Position numbers and translations under genes: made by a program. Below, piece by piece: positions 54,794-63,539 of a stretch of DNA of 64,000 bases. The number at the start of each line of letters is the position of its first letter. Position 1 is the first letter of the stretch. The notes beneath the pieces were generated by a model that was given only the letters and a program-made list of their open reading frames with translations, was not told where the DNA came from and did no database searches. Origin of the DNA: Yoonia sp. F2084L (GTDB lineage Bacteria > Pseudomonadota > Alphaproteobacteria > Rhodobacterales > Rhodobacteraceae); NCBI RefSeq assembly GCF_023015625.1, contig NZ_JALKAH010000004.1, positions 124,001-188,000 on the forward strand, read 5' to 3'.

Positions 54794-56281
54794 TTACCAC
54801 CACTTTGCAGGTTTGGCCACAAAACCGGCGGATTGCTCGAGGTTGTAGGCTACATTGAGCAATTCCCCCTCTTCCCAAGGCCGCCCGATCAGCTGTAATC
54901 CAAGTGGCAAACCTTGCTTATCCTGCCCCGTCGGCACTGCGATACCCGGCAGACCTGCCAGGTTGACCGTCACGGTAAACACGTCATTCAGATACATCTG
55001 GATCGGATCAGCATCCGTCATTTCACCCAATCCAAAGGCCGCAGATGGTGTTGCTGGCGTCAGGATTGCATCAATCCCATCGGCAAAGACCTTCTCAAAG
55101 TCCTGCTTGATGAGCGCACGCACCCGGCGCGCCCGGTTGTAATAGGCATCGTAAAAACCAGCGGAGAGCACATAGGTTCCCACCATGACCCGGCGCTGCA
55201 CTTCTGGCCCAAAGCCTTCGGCGCGGGTTTTTTCATACATCTCGGTGATGCCGTCGCCCTGCGCCAGCTTGGCCCGATGGCCAAAGCGCACACCATCATA
55301 GCGCGCAAGGTTCGAGGATGCTTCAGCCGGCGCGATGACGTAATACGCAGGCAGCGCGTATTTCGTATGCGGCAGCGTGATATCAACGATCTTGGCGCCT
55401 GCGTCTTTCAACATCGCAGTGCCATCAGCCCAAAGCTGTTCGATCTCTTCCGGCATCCCGTCCATGTGGTATTCCTTGGGAATGCCGATGGCTTTGCCAC
55501 GAATATCACCCGTCAAAGCCGCTTCAAAGTCCGGCACCGGCAAATCCGCGCTGGTGCTATCGAGCGGATCATGGCCCGCCATGGCCTTTAGCATAATCGC
55601 GGCATCGCGCACGTCTTTGGTCATCGGCCCCGCCTGATCAAGGGATGAGGCGAAAGCCACGATGCCCCAGCGTGACACACGACCGTATGTGGGCTTCATC
55701 CCAGTGATACCGACAAAAGCGGCGGGCTGGCGAATAGAGCCACCGGTATCCGTGCCCGTTGCGGCAAGGCAAAGATCGGCTGCAACAGCACTGGCAGAGC
55801 CACCAGACGACCCACCGGGTGTGAGTGCCGTATCATCATTGCCACGGCGCCAAGGGTTGACCGCGTTGCCATAGACAGACGTCTCGTTTGACGAACCCAT
55901 CGCGAATTCATCCATGTTGAGCTTGCCCAACATCACGGCACCTGCATCAAAAAGCTGGGTGGTGACGGTGCTTTCGTATTCTGGCTTGAAGCCTTCAAGG
56001 ATACGGGAGGCTGCCTGCGACGGCACACCCTTGGTGCAGAACAGGTCCTTGATGCCCAGCGGGATGCCACACATATCGGGGGCATCGCCTGCTTTGATCC
56101 GCGTATCAGCGGCGGCGGCCTGCGCCTGCGCGATCTCCGGCGTATGGTGCACGAAAGCGCCCAGCGCGTCTGCACCTGCGATGGCGGTCAGACAAGCTGA
56201 TGTAATCTCGGCGCTGGATGTATCACCCTTGCGCATCGCGTCGCGGGCCTGTGCGATGGTCAGTTTGGTCAGGTCAGACAT
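54794..56281 (-). CDS. gatA: Aspartyl/glutamyl-tRNA amidotransferase subunit A
   Basis: A 495-residue amidase that supplies ammonia from glutamine for converting Glu-tRNA(Gln) or Asp-tRNA(Asn). The Ser-Ser-Lys triad is visible: Lys in IPLGIKDLF, and the serines in [16 protein letters not shown] and [14 protein letters not shown]. The length and C-terminal end are normal. The ATG overlaps the gatC stop by one base (TAATG). gatB is not in the window, which is common in alphaproteobacteria. Confidence 0.96.
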   Translation of the reverse strand: MSDLTKLTIAQARDAMRKGDTSSAEITSACLTAIAGADALGAFVHHTPEIAQAQAAAADTRIKAGDAPDMCGIPLGIKDLFCTKGVPSQAASRILEGFKPEYESTVTTQLFDAGAVMLGKLNMDEFAMGSSNETSVYGNAVNPWRRGNDDTALTPGGSSGGSASAVAADLCLAATGTDTGGSIRQPAAFVGITGMKPTYGRVSRWGIVAFASSLDQAGPMTKDVRDAAIMLKAMAGHDPLDSTSADLPVPDFEAALTGDIRGKAIGIPKEYHMDGMPEEIEQLWADGTAMLKDAGAKIVDITLPHTKYALPAYYVIAPAEASSNLARYDGVRFGHRAKLAQGDGITEMYEKTRAEGFGPEVQRRVMVGTYVLSAGFYDAYYNRARRVRALIKQDFEKVFADGIDAILTPATPSAAFGLGEMTDADPIQMYLNDVFTVTVNLAGLPGIAVPTGQDKQGLPLGLQLIGRPWEEGELLNVAYNLEQSAGFVAKPAKWW

Positions 56282-56568
56282 TATTCCACCACCTTTGGCA
56301 CAGCAAAGAACCCTTCGCGCGCGTCAGGCGCGTTCTTCAAAACCGCCTCTTGTTGATCACCGTCTGTCACCACATCGGCGCGACGCTTCAGGCGCTGCGG
56401 GGTGACTGATGTCATCGGCTCCACGCCGTCCACATCGACCTCGTTCAGCTGCTCGATGAACCCAAGGATCGCGCTGAACTCGGATGCCAGCGCGGGCAGT
56501 GCGTCGTCTTCCACCTTTATGCGGGCCAGCTTGGCCACGCGGCGGGCGGTTTCGGTGTCAATCGACAT
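56281..56568 (-). CDS. gatC: Aspartyl/glutamyl-tRNA amidotransferase subunit C
   Basis: A 95-residue stabilising subunit of GatCAB. It starts [21 protein letters not shown], with [16 protein letters not shown] near the middle, which is the belt that wraps GatA. It is directly upstream of gatA and coupled to it. Confidence 0.95.
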   Translation of the reverse strand: MSIDTETARRVAKLARIKVEDDALPALASEFSAILGFIEQLNEVDVDGVEPMTSVTPQRLKRRADVVTDGDQQEAVLKNAPDAREGFFAVPKVVE

Positions 56569-56601
56569 GTGGAAACTCTCCGGTAAATCTGTGACCCGCG
56601 T

Positions 56602-57255
56602 TTAGCGCCCTGCGGGGGCAGTCGCAAGCATGTGGCGGATGTAAACATGGATCATCCAGCCCAGCATGATCCCATTGAGCACATGCCACATGAAATGGGT
56701 GCCAATCGGGAAGACATCGCACAGGATTTCATCAAGCGACCGGATGGTGATCGACAGGCACAGCAACGCCGCGCCAAATAGAAACCCTTGGGCGATTCCC
56801 GGTCTTTTGCGCAGGAAGATGGCATAAAGCACCAGCAGGATCGGCACGGTCCAATAGAAATTGGAAATCGCAATAAAGGGGATCTGGTTCAGGATCGGCA
56901 CCATCGCCGCGGCATAGGGAATGAACAAGGCGGTTGCGAAAACCGCATACCAATGACCCATCGGCACAATGTCCCGGTTCACAACGAACAGGTAGACAAG
57001 GATGAAAACACCAATCGGCACCACATCCGCGACCGAGGCCCAGATCGTCGCATGGGTGTGAAACAGGAAACTGCCAACCCCGATCGCAAACAAGATACCT
57101 GACAAGACCCGCGCCATCGGAACGCCCGCGCTGCGCCGCCAAAAGATGATAGCCGCGATAATGAACGCCAGATTGGTGGTCGCGTTCAGAGGCTCGGACC
57201 AGTAGGTGAAATCCGTCCGCTCGCAATAGCCGTCAATCTGTTCGAACCAGTCCAC
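56602..57255 (-). CDS. Ceramidase-domain membrane protein
   Basis: A 217-residue protein with seven TM helices, of the alkaline ceramidase/CREST fold. The N-terminal ERTDFTYWSEPLNATTNLAF, the helix with GSFLFHTHATIWASVADVVP and the C-terminal GTHFMWHVLNG contain the His, Ser and Asp residues that bind zinc in this family. Eukaryotic members hydrolyse ceramide; in marine alphaproteobacteria the substrate may be another amide lipid. It starts about 50 nt from the divergent UPF0173 gene. Confidence 0.87.
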   Translation of the reverse strand: MDWFEQIDGYCERTDFTYWSEPLNATTNLAFIIAAIIFWRRSAGVPMARVLSGILFAIGVGSFLFHTHATIWASVADVVPIGVFILVYLFVVNRDIVPMGHWYAVFATALFIPYAAAMVPILNQIPFIAISNFYWTVPILLVLYAIFLRKRPGIAQGFLFGAALLCLSITIRSLDEILCDVFPIGTHFMWHVLNGIMLGWMIHVYIRHMLATAPAGR

Positions 57256-57308
57256 TTTGCGCCCTCGCCTTTTGCGCCTATCCTGCCGACAAAGCGATGG
57301 AGGGCAAT

Positions 57309-57980
57309 ATGAAAATCACCTGGCTGGGGCATGCAAGTTTCCGAATTGAAATCGAAGGGGCGGTCTTGCTGATCGATCCTTGGCTAGACGGGAACCCGTC
57401 GTTTCCAAACGAACACCGCGCGGCCGCGTTGCAGGGTGCAACCCATATTCTTCTGACCCATGGCCATTTCGATCATACGTCAGAGGTTGATGCGATTGCC
57501 AAGGAAACCGGCGCCCCGGTCGTGGGCATCCCAGAGCTTTGCGCGATCTTCGATGCGCATGAGACGGTGGAGTTCAACAAAGGCGGCACCGTCGATCTGG
57601 GCGGGGCGATGGTGTCGATGGTGCAGGCGACGCATTCGTCTTCCGTGGGGTCCGCCTATGCCGGGACCGAGGCCGGCTATATGATCAAAGGCGAAGAGCA
57701 TATGATCTATGTCTCAGGCGATACCGATATCATGGCCGATATGGATTGGATGGGGGATTTCTATAATCCTGACATCGGCATCCTGTGCTGTGGCGGGCAC
57801 TATACGATGGGGATGGAAGGTGCTGCCTATGCCGCCAAACGCTACTTTAACTTCAAGACGGTGATCCCGTGCCACTATGGGACTTTTCCCGTGCTTGAAC
57901 AATCAGCCCAACCTTTGGTGGACGGGCTGCCAAGCGTCGATGTACGCACCCCTGCAGTGATGGAAACGCTGGCGTTCTAG
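57309..57980 (+). CDS. UPF0173-type metallo-beta-lactamase-fold hydrolase
   Basis: A 223-residue metal-dependent hydrolase. The N-terminus MKITWLGHASFRIE and the metal motif LTHGHFDHTS (H-x-H-x-D-H, about 54-62) are followed by further ligands in ATHSSS, SGDTDI and CHYGTFP. The physiological substrate of UPF0173 proteins is not settled. The start at 57309, after GGAGGGCAAT, is preferred to the earlier in-frame ATG. Its stop shares CTAG with the convergent tadA stop. Confidence 0.92.
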   Translation: MKITWLGHASFRIEIEGAVLLIDPWLDGNPSFPNEHRAAALQGATHILLTHGHFDHTSEVDAIAKETGAPVVGIPELCAIFDAHETVEFNKGGTVDLGGAMVSMVQATHSSSVGSAYAGTEAGYMIKGEEHMIYVSGDTDIMADMDWMGDFYNPDIGILCCGGHYTMGMEGAAYAAKRYFNFKTVIPCHYGTFPVLEQSAQPLVDGLPSVDVRTPAVMETLAF

Positions 57981-58429
57981 CGCTTTGCCGCGAAGAAATC
58001 GCGCAGCAGAGTTTCTGAAGCCTGCGCATCAATGCTGTCATAAACTTCAGGCGCGTGGTGACATTGCGGATGGCTGAAGATACGCGGCCCCTGCGCAACG
58101 CCACCTGATTTGGGGTCTGCCGCCCCGTAATAAAGCCGTGCAATCCGCGCATTGCTGATCGCGGCCGCACACATCGGGCAAGGTTCCAGCGTCACATAAA
58201 GGTCGTAGCCCGTCAGCCGCTCTTGCCCCAAGGCAGCACAGGCCGCTCGGATCGCCAGTACTTCGGCATGGGCGGTCGGATCGTTCATTTCCCGCGTACG
58301 GTTGCCTGCCTGTGCAATCACACCGTCTGGCCCCGCAATGACAGCACCAACAGGCACCTCGCCGCGTGCGCCTGCCGCGTGTGCCTCCTGCAGGGCGATG
58401 TGCATGTAGGTCCGAAACTCCATATCCAT
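57977..58429 (-). CDS. tadA: tRNA(Arg) adenosine-34 deaminase
   Basis: A roughly 150-residue zinc deaminase that makes inosine at the wobble position of tRNA-Arg(ACG). The catalytic HAEVLAIRAA (His/Glu) and PCPMCAAAI (two Cys zinc ligands) motifs are intact, and GEVPVGAVI is typical. The start is set at MDMEFRTYMHIALQEA; the alternative is two codons later. The longer open frame upstream overlaps the divergent pseudouridine synthase gene and is unlikely to be used. Confidence 0.93.
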   Translation of the reverse strand: MDMEFRTYMHIALQEAHAAGARGEVPVGAVIAGPDGVIAQAGNRTREMNDPTAHAEVLAIRAACAALGQERLTGYDLYVTLEPCPMCAAAISNARIARLYYGAADPKSGGVAQGPRIFSHPQCHHAPEVYDSIDAQASETLLRDFFAAKR

Positions 58430-58488
58430 TGCATGCACCGCCGCTGCTATCGCTGGCAAGGGGCGATCAAAGCCGTTATGGGGCTTGC

Positions 58489-59292
58489 ATGAACACTGAT
58501 ACCCCCCCACCCGGCGACCGGATCGCCAAAGTCCTGTCCCGCGCAGGCATCGCCAGCCGCCGCGAGGCCGAACGTATGATCGAAGACGGCCGCGTCAGCG
58601 TCAACGGCAAGACCATCACCAGTCCCGCGCTGAATGTGACCGACGCCGACCGCATCGTCGTGGATGGCAAACAGGTGGGCGAGCCCGAGCCGCCGCGCAT
58701 CTGGCTTTATCATAAACCTGCGGGGCTTGTGACGACGGAACGGGACGAGAAAGATCGGCCAACTGTCTTTGCGTCGCTACCCGAGAGCATGCCGCGCGTG
58801 ATGTCAGTTGGGCGGCTTGACCTGAATTCCGAAGGGTTGCTGCTGCTGACGAATGACGGTGAGGTAAAGCGCAAGCTGGAACTGCCGTCAACCGGCTGGC
58901 TGCGCCGCTACCGCGTGCGCATCAACGGGTCGGTCAGTGAGGCCAGGCTGGACGAACTGCGCGCCGGTATCACTGTCGAAGGCATCCAGTATCAGCCCAT
59001 GGTCGTAACGTTTGACCGTCAGCAAGGGGCCAACGCCTGGCTCACAATCAGTCTGCGTGAAGGCAAAAACCGCGAAATCCGTCGGGCGATGGGTGAAATC
59101 GGCGTGACCGTGAACCGCCTGATCCGCGTGAGCTATGGCCCATTCCAACTGGCAGCCCTGAAACCGGGCGAAGTGGAAGAACTGAAACAACGCGTTGTGC
59201 GTGATCAACTGGGAATTTCGGGAAAACCCACACCAAAACGGGTCCGAAAGCCCGTGAATCGCCCTGCAAGGGGGAAAAAGCGGCCCAGTTGA
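58489..59292 (+). CDS. rRNA pseudouridine synthase (RluB/RsuA family)
   Basis: A 267-residue enzyme with an N-terminal S4 RNA-binding domain (about 12-65; RIAKVLSRAGIASRREAERMI) and a catalytic domain with the Asp nucleophile in SVGRLDLNSEGLLLLTNDG (about 103-121). The GKNREIRRAM motif near residue 193 is the family signature. The basic tail (KPTPKRVRKPVNRPARGKKRPS) is rRNA-binding-like. The ATG at 58489 lies about 60 nt from the tadA start, in a divergent spacer. RluB (23S U2605) is the most likely member. Confidence 0.9.
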   Translation: MNTDTPPPGDRIAKVLSRAGIASRREAERMIEDGRVSVNGKTITSPALNVTDADRIVVDGKQVGEPEPPRIWLYHKPAGLVTTERDEKDRPTVFASLPESMPRVMSVGRLDLNSEGLLLLTNDGEVKRKLELPSTGWLRRYRVRINGSVSEARLDELRAGITVEGIQYQPMVVTFDRQQGANAWLTISLREGKNREIRRAMGEIGVTVNRLIRVSYGPFQLAALKPGEVEELKQRVVRDQLGISGKPTPKRVRKPVNRPARGKKRPS

Positions 59293-59332
59293 ACCTTGTT
59301 CTACCCCAAGCGTTGTGCATGGTGGTTGCTAA

Positions 59333-59349
59333 TAAAAATACCTGGGGGA
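59333..59349 (-). repeat. Inverted near copy of the dispersed intergenic element
   Basis: On the minus strand this reads TCCCCCAGGTATTTTTA, one base shorter than the plus-strand copy at 16384-16401. It lies immediately upstream of the terC start, where its GGGGGA (plus strand) may also act as the ribosome-binding site. Confidence 0.5.
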
Positions 59350-59356
59350 CTTTGCA

Positions 59357-60178
59357 TTGGCCGACTTGCTGACGCTCGAAAACGCTATCAACCTGATCAT
59401 GCTGTGCTTTTTGCAAGCAGTATTGGGTTTCGACAACCTGCTATACATCTCAATCGAGAGTAAGCGCGCACCGGTTGCGCAACAAAAATCCGTGCGCACA
59501 TGGGGCATCATCATTGCGGTCGCCCTGCGGGTCGTGCTGCTTTTCACCATGATCCGGCTGATTGATATGCTCGCCGAGCCGTTCTTTATCATGGATTGGG
59601 AAGGTGTCATCGAAGGTGGCGTGAACTTCGCAACCATCGTCTTTGTGTTCGGTGGCGCCTTTATTATGTACACGGCGGTCAAAGAGATCGGCCATATGCT
59701 GTCGATGGATAAGCTTGACCATGACGTTGATGGCAAAGGGGCCAAGTCAGCGACCCAAGTAGTGATAATGATCGTGGTGATGAACCTGATCTTCTCGTTC
59801 GACTCCGTGCTGTCCGCGCTTGCGATCACCGACGTCTTCCCGATCCTGGCCTTTGCGATCATCCTGTCTGGTCTGGCGATGCTTTTGCTGGCTGACGGTG
59901 TGACGCGGTTCTTGGAAAAGAACCGGATGTATGAAGTTCTGGGTCTGTTTATCCTGCTGATCGTCGGTGTTGTTCTGCTGGGCGAGGCTGGACCGGCGGC
60001 GGCCCATGCCATGCATGACGACAGCCTGCAAATCATGGTCTTTGGTCAGGACATCATTCCGATGTCAAAATCTACATTCTACTTCTCGGTCGTGGTTCTT
60101 GTTGCAGTGGAAGTCATCCAGTCCGGCTATCGCCGCAAACTGGATGCAGAGCGCGCGGCGTTGCAGAAACACTCGTAA
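59357..60178 (+). CDS. TerC family integral membrane protein
   Basis: A 273-residue protein with seven or eight TM helices. TM1 has FLQAVLGFDNLLYI with the conserved Asp, and a later helix has LIFSFDSVLSALAIT with the second; these acidic pairs are the TerC hallmark and probably bind metal. TerC proteins load or export Mn2+ or act with Ter stress proteins against tellurite and membrane damage. The start is a TTG preceded by GGGGGA. It leads a same-strand run of TelA/XpaC/SPFH genes. Confidence 0.88.
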   Translation: MADLLTLENAINLIMLCFLQAVLGFDNLLYISIESKRAPVAQQKSVRTWGIIIAVALRVVLLFTMIRLIDMLAEPFFIMDWEGVIEGGVNFATIVFVFGGAFIMYTAVKEIGHMLSMDKLDHDVDGKGAKSATQVVIMIVVMNLIFSFDSVLSALAITDVFPILAFAIILSGLAMLLLADGVTRFLEKNRMYEVLGLFILLIVGVVLLGEAGPAAAHAMHDDSLQIMVFGQDIIPMSKSTFYFSVVVLVAVEVIQSGYRRKLDAERAALQKHS

Positions 60179-60234
60179 TTCAACGTACTACACCCTATTT
60201 GGAATGATGAAGAAACGAGCGGAGTAACGCGAAA

Positions 60235-60438
60235 ATGGTGCGGTTGATCCTTGTAGTTGCCTTTGTAGCCGTGGTTGCGATTGCAATCATTGCTGTGCTG
60301 GGGACAATGATGGCGGTTGCCCGACCAAGTGCGGGAAAGGATGTTGACGATATGCCTGCGAAATTCCGACGGATCACTTATGTCCTGCTGGTTGTCCTGC
60401 TCTTTGGGGTCACGACAGGCTGGCTAGGGGGCGTGTGA
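60235..60438 (+). CDS. Small two-TM membrane protein of the TerC-TelA cluster
   Basis: A 67-residue protein with TM helices at about 3-28 and 46-64 joined by a short charged loop (ARPSAGKDVDDMPAKFRR). Not a known family to me. It follows terC by 56 nt and its stop overlaps the ATG of the XpaC-like gene (TGATG), so it is translated with that operon and may be a membrane partner. Confidence 0.75.
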   Translation: MVRLILVVAFVAVVAIAIIAVLGTMMAVARPSAGKDVDDMPAKFRRITYVLLVVLLFGVTTGWLGGV

Positions 60439-61334
60439 TGGCCAAACGCTTTGGCGGCAAATACAGCCCCGATGGGCAGGCACCTAAGGGTCCGCGGGAC
60501 TCTGTGCAAAGCGACCGTCAGATCGCTGTGTCCAGTGGTCGGGTCAAGCTGCTTTATGTGCCCGCGGTTGTTTTGGCAGCTACGTCCCTGAATGAAGGGC
60601 CCGTCACGCTGGTCACAGCGCTTGTCGGTGCAGCGGTCCTGACGCTTGCGGCTTGGTTGCTGCAGGAAGGGCTTGAGGCCGAAGCTGCCTATAACGCCCG
60701 CAAAGTCGCCCGACGCCCTGCCCTGCCGCGCAAGATGCTGGCCACGGTGCTGACCGGCGTTGGTGTCGCGATTGCGGCCTATACCGGGGATAGCGGCACT
60801 GTTGGCTCCATACTTTACGGGATTGCAGCAGCAGGCCTGCACACTGCCACGTTCGGCATTGATCCGATGACCGACAAACGCATGGAGGGTGTTGATACCT
60901 TCCAGCAAGACCGCGTCGCTCGCGTGGTGGACGAGGCCGAGGCGCATCTGGACGTGATGAAGTCGCAGATTGAGGCAGTGTCTGACCGTCGCCTGACCGA
61001 ACGGGTTGAGGATTTTCAGATCATCGCCCGCCGCATGATCCGCACGGTCGAAGAAGACCCGCGTGATCTGAGCGGCGCGCGCAAGTTTCTGGGCGTCTAT
61101 CTGATGGGTGCGCGCGATGCGACGGTCAAATTCGTCGATCTCTATACACGCAAGAAAGATGCCGATGTGCGCGCAGACTATGAAGCGCTTCTGGACGATC
61201 TGGAACAGAACTTTGCCGCTCGCACCGATAAAATGCTGCTCGATGATCGCAGTGATGTGGATATTGAAATTAAAGTACTCCGCGACCGCCTTCAACGCGA
61301 AGGTGTAAGCTTGAAAACGAAAGGAAACGATTAA
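60438..61334 (+). CDS. XpaC-like (5-bromo-4-chloroindolyl phosphate hydrolysis family) protein
   Basis: A 298-residue protein with two TM helices (about 38-75 and 95-135) and a long C-terminal helical domain (TFGIDPMTDKRMEGVDTFQQ, then coiled-coil-like sequence). This fits the XpaC family, whose genes pair with telA in many bacteria. Despite the name no catalytic phosphatase motif is visible; a structural or scaffolding role beside TelA is more likely. It shares a TAATG junction with telA. Confidence 0.82.
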   Translation: MAKRFGGKYSPDGQAPKGPRDSVQSDRQIAVSSGRVKLLYVPAVVLAATSLNEGPVTLVTALVGAAVLTLAAWLLQEGLEAEAAYNARKVARRPALPRKMLATVLTGVGVAIAAYTGDSGTVGSILYGIAAAGLHTATFGIDPMTDKRMEGVDTFQQDRVARVVDEAEAHLDVMKSQIEAVSDRRLTERVEDFQIIARRMIRTVEEDPRDLSGARKFLGVYLMGARDATVKFVDLYTRKKDADVRADYEALLDDLEQNFAARTDKMLLDDRSDVDIEIKVLRDRLQREGVSLKTKGND

Positions 61335-62527
61335 TGTCAGAGACCGTCCGCCAAAAGGCCGAAGCGGCACTTGCCGAAGTCGAAAAAGTCACCGCAGTTG
61401 TCCTGCCAGAGCCAAAGGGTGAGCTGATCACGTTAGAGGCTGCTGATCCGGCGACAAGCGCCGAGATTGAAAGACGCGTGGCTGAGATTAATATCGAAGA
61501 AACCAACTCCATTGTGTCGTTCGGGTCCTCCGCCCAAGCGGAATTGCAGGAAATCAGCCAATCCATGCTGGCAGGTGTCCGCAACAAGGACGTCGGTCCT
61601 GCCGGGGATAGCCTACGCAATATCGTGACAACGATCCGTGGCTTTTCCATCTCAGAACTCGACGTGCGCCGCGAGCGCAGTTGGTGGGAGCGCCTGCTGG
61701 GTCGTGCGGCGCCGATGGCAAAATTCGCCGCCCGCTTTGAAGAGGTGCAAGGTCAGATTGATCACATCACCGACGATCTGCTCAAGCACGAGCATGTCCT
61801 GCTTAAGGACATCGAAAGCCTGGATGTGCTTTATGACAAGACCCTGCAATTCTACGATGAACTGGGGCTCTATATCGCGGCTGGTGAAGCCAAGATCGCT
61901 GATCTGGACGCAAATACCATCCCCGCCAAAGAGGCCGAAGTGCAAGCCGCCGCCGAAGATCAGGCCGTAATGAAAGCGCAGGAACTGCGTGACCTGCGAT
62001 CGGCCCGCGATGATCTGGAACGCCGGGTGCATGATCTGAAACTGACCCGACAGGTGACAATGCAATCGCTGCCGTCCATCCGTCTGGTGCAGGAAAACGA
62101 CAAATCACTGGTCACCAAGATCAACTCGACGCTGGTCAACACCGTCCCACTTTGGGAAACCCAGCTGGCACAGGCCGTCACGATCCAACGCTCAAGTGAA
62201 GCAGCAGAGGCCGTGCGCGATGCCAATGATCTGACCAACGAATTGCTGAAAGCCAACGCCGAAAACCTGCGTCAGGCCAACCGTACCATCCGCGAAGAAA
62301 TGGAACGCGGTGTGTTTGACATCAATGCGGTGAAAGAGGCCAACGCCAACCTGATCGCCACGATCAACGAAAGCCTTGAGATTGCCGACGAAGGCAAGCG
62401 CAAGCGGGCCGAGGCCGAGACCGAGTTGCAGAAGATGGAGCAGGAGTTGAAAGAAACCCTCGCCTCTGCCAAAGCGCGCGGCACAGGTACCGGCGACAAT
62501 ATCGGCACGGCGGCTGGCGCTGAATAA
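61334..62527 (+). CDS. Toxic anion resistance protein (TelA/KlaA family)
   Basis: A 397-residue, mostly helical, cytoplasmic coiled-coil protein. The N-terminal block EINIEETNSIVSFGSSAQAELQEIS-type region (about 53-78), the ERLLGRAAPMAKFAARFEEVQGQID region and the NDLTNELLKANAENLRQ end are TelA-like. Members confer tellurite or other envelope-stress tolerance by an unknown route. The operon partners here are TerC, XpaC, DUF2927 and SPFH proteins, suggesting one membrane-associated complex. Confidence 0.9.
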   Translation: MSETVRQKAEAALAEVEKVTAVVLPEPKGELITLEAADPATSAEIERRVAEINIEETNSIVSFGSSAQAELQEISQSMLAGVRNKDVGPAGDSLRNIVTTIRGFSISELDVRRERSWWERLLGRAAPMAKFAARFEEVQGQIDHITDDLLKHEHVLLKDIESLDVLYDKTLQFYDELGLYIAAGEAKIADLDANTIPAKEAEVQAAAEDQAVMKAQELRDLRSARDDLERRVHDLKLTRQVTMQSLPSIRLVQENDKSLVTKINSTLVNTVPLWETQLAQAVTIQRSSEAAEAVRDANDLTNELLKANAENLRQANRTIREEMERGVFDINAVKEANANLIATINESLEIADEGKRKRAEAETELQKMEQELKETLASAKARGTGTGDNIGTAAGAE

Positions 62528-62530
62528 AAT

Positions 62531-63493
62531 ATGACGATTGGGGGCAACACAAACCGTATCCTGATGCTCGTCCTAGCGACGGGTCTGATGGGCTGCGATT
62601 TGTTCATGCCCCCGATTGATGCCCCAACGCCACCCACGGTCGAGGTCCCGGAACCACCCGCCGGGCCGGTCGTCACACAACCTAGCCAAGCCAGCAAAGA
62701 TCTGACGACCTATTATACACGCCTGCAAAACGACCTGCTGACCCAAGGCCTACTACGCGGCGACGGCGGCGGGCCCGACACGCCCTTTACAGATACACAA
62801 CTGGCCCGCAACTTTGTTCGCATCGCATTGTTCAACGAATACCGCGATGACAGCGATTTCCAGCGCCCTCAGGCGACAGTGTCCAAGCTACGCCGCTGGA
62901 CCGGGCCGATCCGCATGTCGGTAGAGTTTGGCAATACCGTCCCGCTTGCCCAGCGCGATGTTGATCTGGCCAGTGTCAGCGCCTACGCCGCACGTCTTTC
63001 GCGGACCACGGGCGTGCCGATCAGCATCACAGACCAGAACCCGAATTTCCGGGTGCTGTTCCTTGGCGAAGATGATCGCCGGCTTTACGGCCCCCGTCTA
63101 CGCCAACTCATCCCCCGCATTTCCGACGCAACGGTGCGCACTTTCGTGAACCTGCCCCGCGACCAGCTTTGCGTCGTGATCGGCACTTTCGCGCCCGGCC
63201 AGTCGAATTATACCAAAGCCGTCGCGATGATCCGCGCCGAACATCCCAACCTGATGCGCAGTGCTTGTATCCACGAAGAGCTGGCGCAAGGCATGGGCCT
63301 TGCCAACGACAGCCCCGGCGCGCGGCCTTCAATCTTTAACGACGACGAAGAATTTGCGCTGCTGACAACGCATGATGAGCTATTGTTGCGCATGCTTTAC
63401 GACCCCCGCCTGCAAACCGGGATGGACCCCGCCGTTGCTGCCCCGATTGCACGCCAGATTGCGCGCGAATATCTTGCGCCAGGACAAAGCTAA
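62531..63493 (+). CDS. DUF2927 lipoprotein of the TelA cluster
   Basis: A 320-residue exported protein. The N-terminus MTIGGNTNRILMLVLATGLMGC gives a lipoprotein signal with Cys about residue 22, followed by a Pro-rich linker. The DUF2927 domain (about 85-290) includes SACIHEELAQGMGLANDS, where the HEE followed by a downstream Gln looks like a degenerate or variant metalloprotease site. Such proteins are secreted and of unknown function. It starts 3 nt after telA and lies 46 nt before the SPFH gene, so it is part of that operon. Confidence 0.85.
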   Translation: MTIGGNTNRILMLVLATGLMGCDLFMPPIDAPTPPTVEVPEPPAGPVVTQPSQASKDLTTYYTRLQNDLLTQGLLRGDGGGPDTPFTDTQLARNFVRIALFNEYRDDSDFQRPQATVSKLRRWTGPIRMSVEFGNTVPLAQRDVDLASVSAYAARLSRTTGVPISITDQNPNFRVLFLGEDDRRLYGPRLRQLIPRISDATVRTFVNLPRDQLCVVIGTFAPGQSNYTKAVAMIRAEHPNLMRSACIHEELAQGMGLANDSPGARPSIFNDDEEFALLTTHDELLLRMLYDPRLQTGMDPAVAAPIARQIAREYLAPGQS

Positions 63494-63539
63494 CCGGATG
63501 CCCCCGCATCCATATTGATTGAACCACGGAGGCCACATC

